Shown piece after piece: positions 4,861-6,099 of a stretch of DNA of 6,099 nt. The stretch's first letter is position 1, and each line of letters begins with the position of its first letter. The notes beneath the pieces were generated by a model that did not search any database, was not told where the DNA came from, and worked only from the letters and a program-made list of their open reading frames with translations. Both the position numbers and the translations under genes were made by a program. The DNA is from Thermoplasmata archaeon (GTDB lineage: Archaea; Thermoplasmatota; Thermoplasmata; Halarchaeoplasmatales; Halarchaeoplasmataceae): positions 1 to 6,099 of the forward strand of contig JAFDTZ010000119.1 of NCBI GenBank assembly GCA_019594305.1, in the 5' to 3' direction.

Positions 4861-6063
4861 GACCAGCATTGCTGCCGGTATCAGCAGCAGATATCCCAGG
4901 AAGAATCCACCGTCTTCGACTTCGGGAAGCTCCTCCTGTTCACCCCTGTGCACTACCACCGTCAGTGAATCCGTGTCGGTATTGCCCGCGGCGTCTTCAA
5001 CCGTTAATGTAATCGTATACTCGCCGGCGTTGTTGAAGGTGAAGGTGGGAGCGGATCCCAGGAGTATCACCGTCCTTCCGCCTACCGTCATATGCCAGCT
5101 GTAACGGATGATACCTATGTTGTCACGGGAGCCGGAGCCATCGAAGGCGACGGTTTCACCCTGATGTATGGTAACATCGTCACCCGCCCGAGGGGTGGGC
5201 GGTATGATGTCGATCACGTGCAGTGTGCGCTGATGAGTGTAATTTACGTTACCGAAATCGTCGGTTGCAACGATACGGTATTCCAGCACGGTGGAATTCA
5301 CAGGTATATACAGCACGAATTGCCACATGTCGTTTTGTGGGCCAACCGACGAGTTATGCATCTCCCCGTGGTCAAATCGGTACTCGATATGTACGGAAAC
5401 ATTGAAACCTGAATTTATCGTCATATCCAGCCGGTAGAGTTCACCCGTTAACGGTTCTCCCGCTGTTAGGTCATGTATCTCGGGTGGTGGTATGGCGAGG
5501 GTTACGAAGAAATGGTACTCACCGTGGTTGTCGTCGGTTGTGGTACCACCGTACTCTTCCGTGGAGCTTACCTCGAAGTAGTAGGTGGTGTTGTGTTCCA
5601 GTCCTTCGAGGGTAAGTGAATGTTCGGTGACGAATACATGTTCGTGCACCGTGATGTGGTCCGAGAGGTCAGAGTTCTCCGAATATCGTACGGCACTGTC
5701 TGCGGGCACATCGGTGTTCCACTCTATGACCGCTGTGAACTCCGTGATATCCCGTACCCTAATATTTGTTATCTCGGGTGGTGGTACGGCTAGGGTGGTG
5801 AAGTGGTAGTACTCACCGTGGTTATCATCCGTTGTCGTACGGCCGTCCTCATCGGCCGAGCTAAACTCGAAGTAGTAGGTGTTGTTGTGTTCCAATCCTT
5901 CGAGGGTAAGTGAATGTTCGTTGCTTCTTATATCTCCCTTTGTTTCTTTGATATCTCGTTGTAATTCTCTTTTTTGGTATTTATCATTATTGTCATGAGG
6001 CAAACTAATAATTATCATCCAAGGAAATGTAATTTTGGAAAAAGCACTATTTTGTAAAAACAT
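4822..6063 (-). CDS. FnIII/PKD surface protein with C-terminal anchor, 5' end rearranged
   Basis: The frame encodes up to 413 residues. From residue 49 it reads as an extracellular modular protein: the second half of an FnIII domain (49-91), a complete FnIII repeat (about 92-190), an Ig-like domain (about 191-285), a PKD domain (about 286-371, with VAFDGSGSRD and GEYTITLTVEDAAGN), an acidic linker, a membrane helix (387-406) and the basic tail RHNDKKR. N-glycosylation sequons occur at Asn60, 158, 221, 237, 256 and 274. It is probably an envelope-anchored binding or structural protein with its domains outside the cell; the ligand is unknown. Residues 1-48 come from unrelated AT-rich DNA: half of the first FnIII domain and a convincing signal peptide are missing. 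ATG 6063 is simply the first available start and lies too near a TATA-like box at 6088-6079 to be trusted. The gene is probably 5'-truncated and may be non-functional. Confidence 0.75.
   Translation of the reverse strand: MFLQNSAFSKITFPWMIIISLPHDNNDKYQKRELQRDIKETKGDIRSNEHSLTLEGLEHNNTYYFEFSSADEDGRTTTDDNHGEYYHFTTLAVPPPEITNIRVRDITEFTAVIEWNTDVPADSAVRYSENSDLSDHITVHEHVFVTEHSLTLEGLEHNTTYYFEVSSTEEYGGTTTDDNHGEYHFFVTLAIPPPEIHDLTAGEPLTGELYRLDMTINSGFNVSVHIEYRFDHGEMHNSSVGPQNDMWQFVLYIPVNSTVLEYRIVATDDFGNVNYTHQRTLHVIDIIPPTPRAGDDVTIHQGETVAFDGSGSRDNIGIIRYSWHMTVGGRTVILLGSAPTFTFNNAGEYTITLTVEDAAGNTDTDSLTVVVHRGEQEELPEVEDGGFFLGYLLLIPAAMLVSFLIYRHNDKKR
5477..5626. repeat. FnIII-encoding tandem repeat, downstream unit
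   Basis: This stretch aligns without gaps to 5771-5920 at a spacing of 294 bp (98 codons). It encodes the second half of the complete FnIII domain (EHSLTLEGLEHNTTYYFEV) plus the TTTDDNHGEY turn and the PPPEI linker. Identity is highest around the EHSLTLEGLEHN segment, suggesting recent duplication or homogenisation. Confidence 0.85.
5771..5920. repeat. FnIII-encoding tandem repeat, upstream truncated unit
   Basis: This is the partner of 5477-5626. Similarity stops sharply at 5920: the downstream unit continues with about 48 more codons of FnIII sequence, whereas here the sequence switches to unrelated AT-rich DNA. It encodes residues 49-97 of the surface frame. Confidence 0.85.
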
Positions 6064-6099
6064 ATACTGGTATATTAGATATTTAAGGATTCGGTGAAA
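5921..6099. other. AT-rich foreign segment joined to the surface gene
   Basis: Sampled 60-base lines here are about 23-28% G+C, against about 53% just inside the gene. On the minus strand it carries a TATA-like CCTTAAATAT (6088-6079), a small palindrome ATATAC-TG-GTATAT (6062-6075), the N-terminal 48 residues of the fused frame with a charged run (KYQKRELQRDIKETKGDI), and an out-of-frame 22-codon frame starting MTIMINTKKENYNE (5996-5928). I recognise no family. It could be the edge of an insertion, the start of another gene, or the far side of a deletion. Confidence 0.5.

Noticed and set aside
1..6099. CRISPR array, tRNA or rRNA genes
   Set aside because: I saw no regularly spaced short repeats and no tRNA or rRNA signatures on either strand; the only repeats are the 200-bp pair and the FnIII units.

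Overview
The window looks archaeal, most likely euryarchaeal and possibly Thermoplasmatota-like. The supporting signs are archaeal BRE/TATA promoter boxes, some so close to start codons that the transcripts would be leaderless; a GGTGAG Shine-Dalgarno; the archaeal/fungal form of aspartate-semialdehyde dehydrogenase; and a surface protein of FnIII, Ig-like and PKD modules held by one C-terminal membrane helix. The lineage below Archaea is a guess. All recognisable genes lie on the minus strand, so transcription runs from high to low coordinates.

In transcription order the layout is as follows. (1) 6099-5921 is a very AT-rich stretch joined abruptly to the coding sequence that follows. (2) 5920-4822 is the C-terminal part of a repeat-built surface protein, starting in the middle of an FnIII domain. 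(3) 4860-4658 is repeat copy B, about 200 bp, holding the surface-gene tail, the promoter and Shine-Dalgarno of asd, and the first 24 asd codons, after which a stop follows at once. (4) 4501-2931 is an AbiEi/AbiEii toxin-antitoxin pair with an ATGA overlap. (5) 2861-2665 is repeat copy A, with a broken surface-gene tail and then the real asd promoter and start. (6) 2736-1651 is asd and 1648-284 is lysC, two bases apart: the first two steps of the aspartate pathway to lysine, threonine and methionine. (7) 283-125 is an AT-rich intergenic region with an inverted repeat and a promoter. (8) 124-1 is the start of an unidentified gene running off the window.

The most notable observation is the AbiE cassette between two direct repeats of about 200 bp and roughly 89% identity. 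Together the copies preserve both neighbours: copy B completes the surface gene and copy A completes asd. The simplest reading is that the ancestral order was surface gene, asd, lysC, and that the AbiE islet entered through a duplication of the surface/asd junction, for example single-crossover integration of a circle carrying a diverged copy of that junction. Recombination between the repeats would remove the toxin-antitoxin pair and restore the ancestral junction. A second oddity is the 5' end of the surface gene, where foreign AT-rich DNA replaces half an FnIII domain and any signal peptide.
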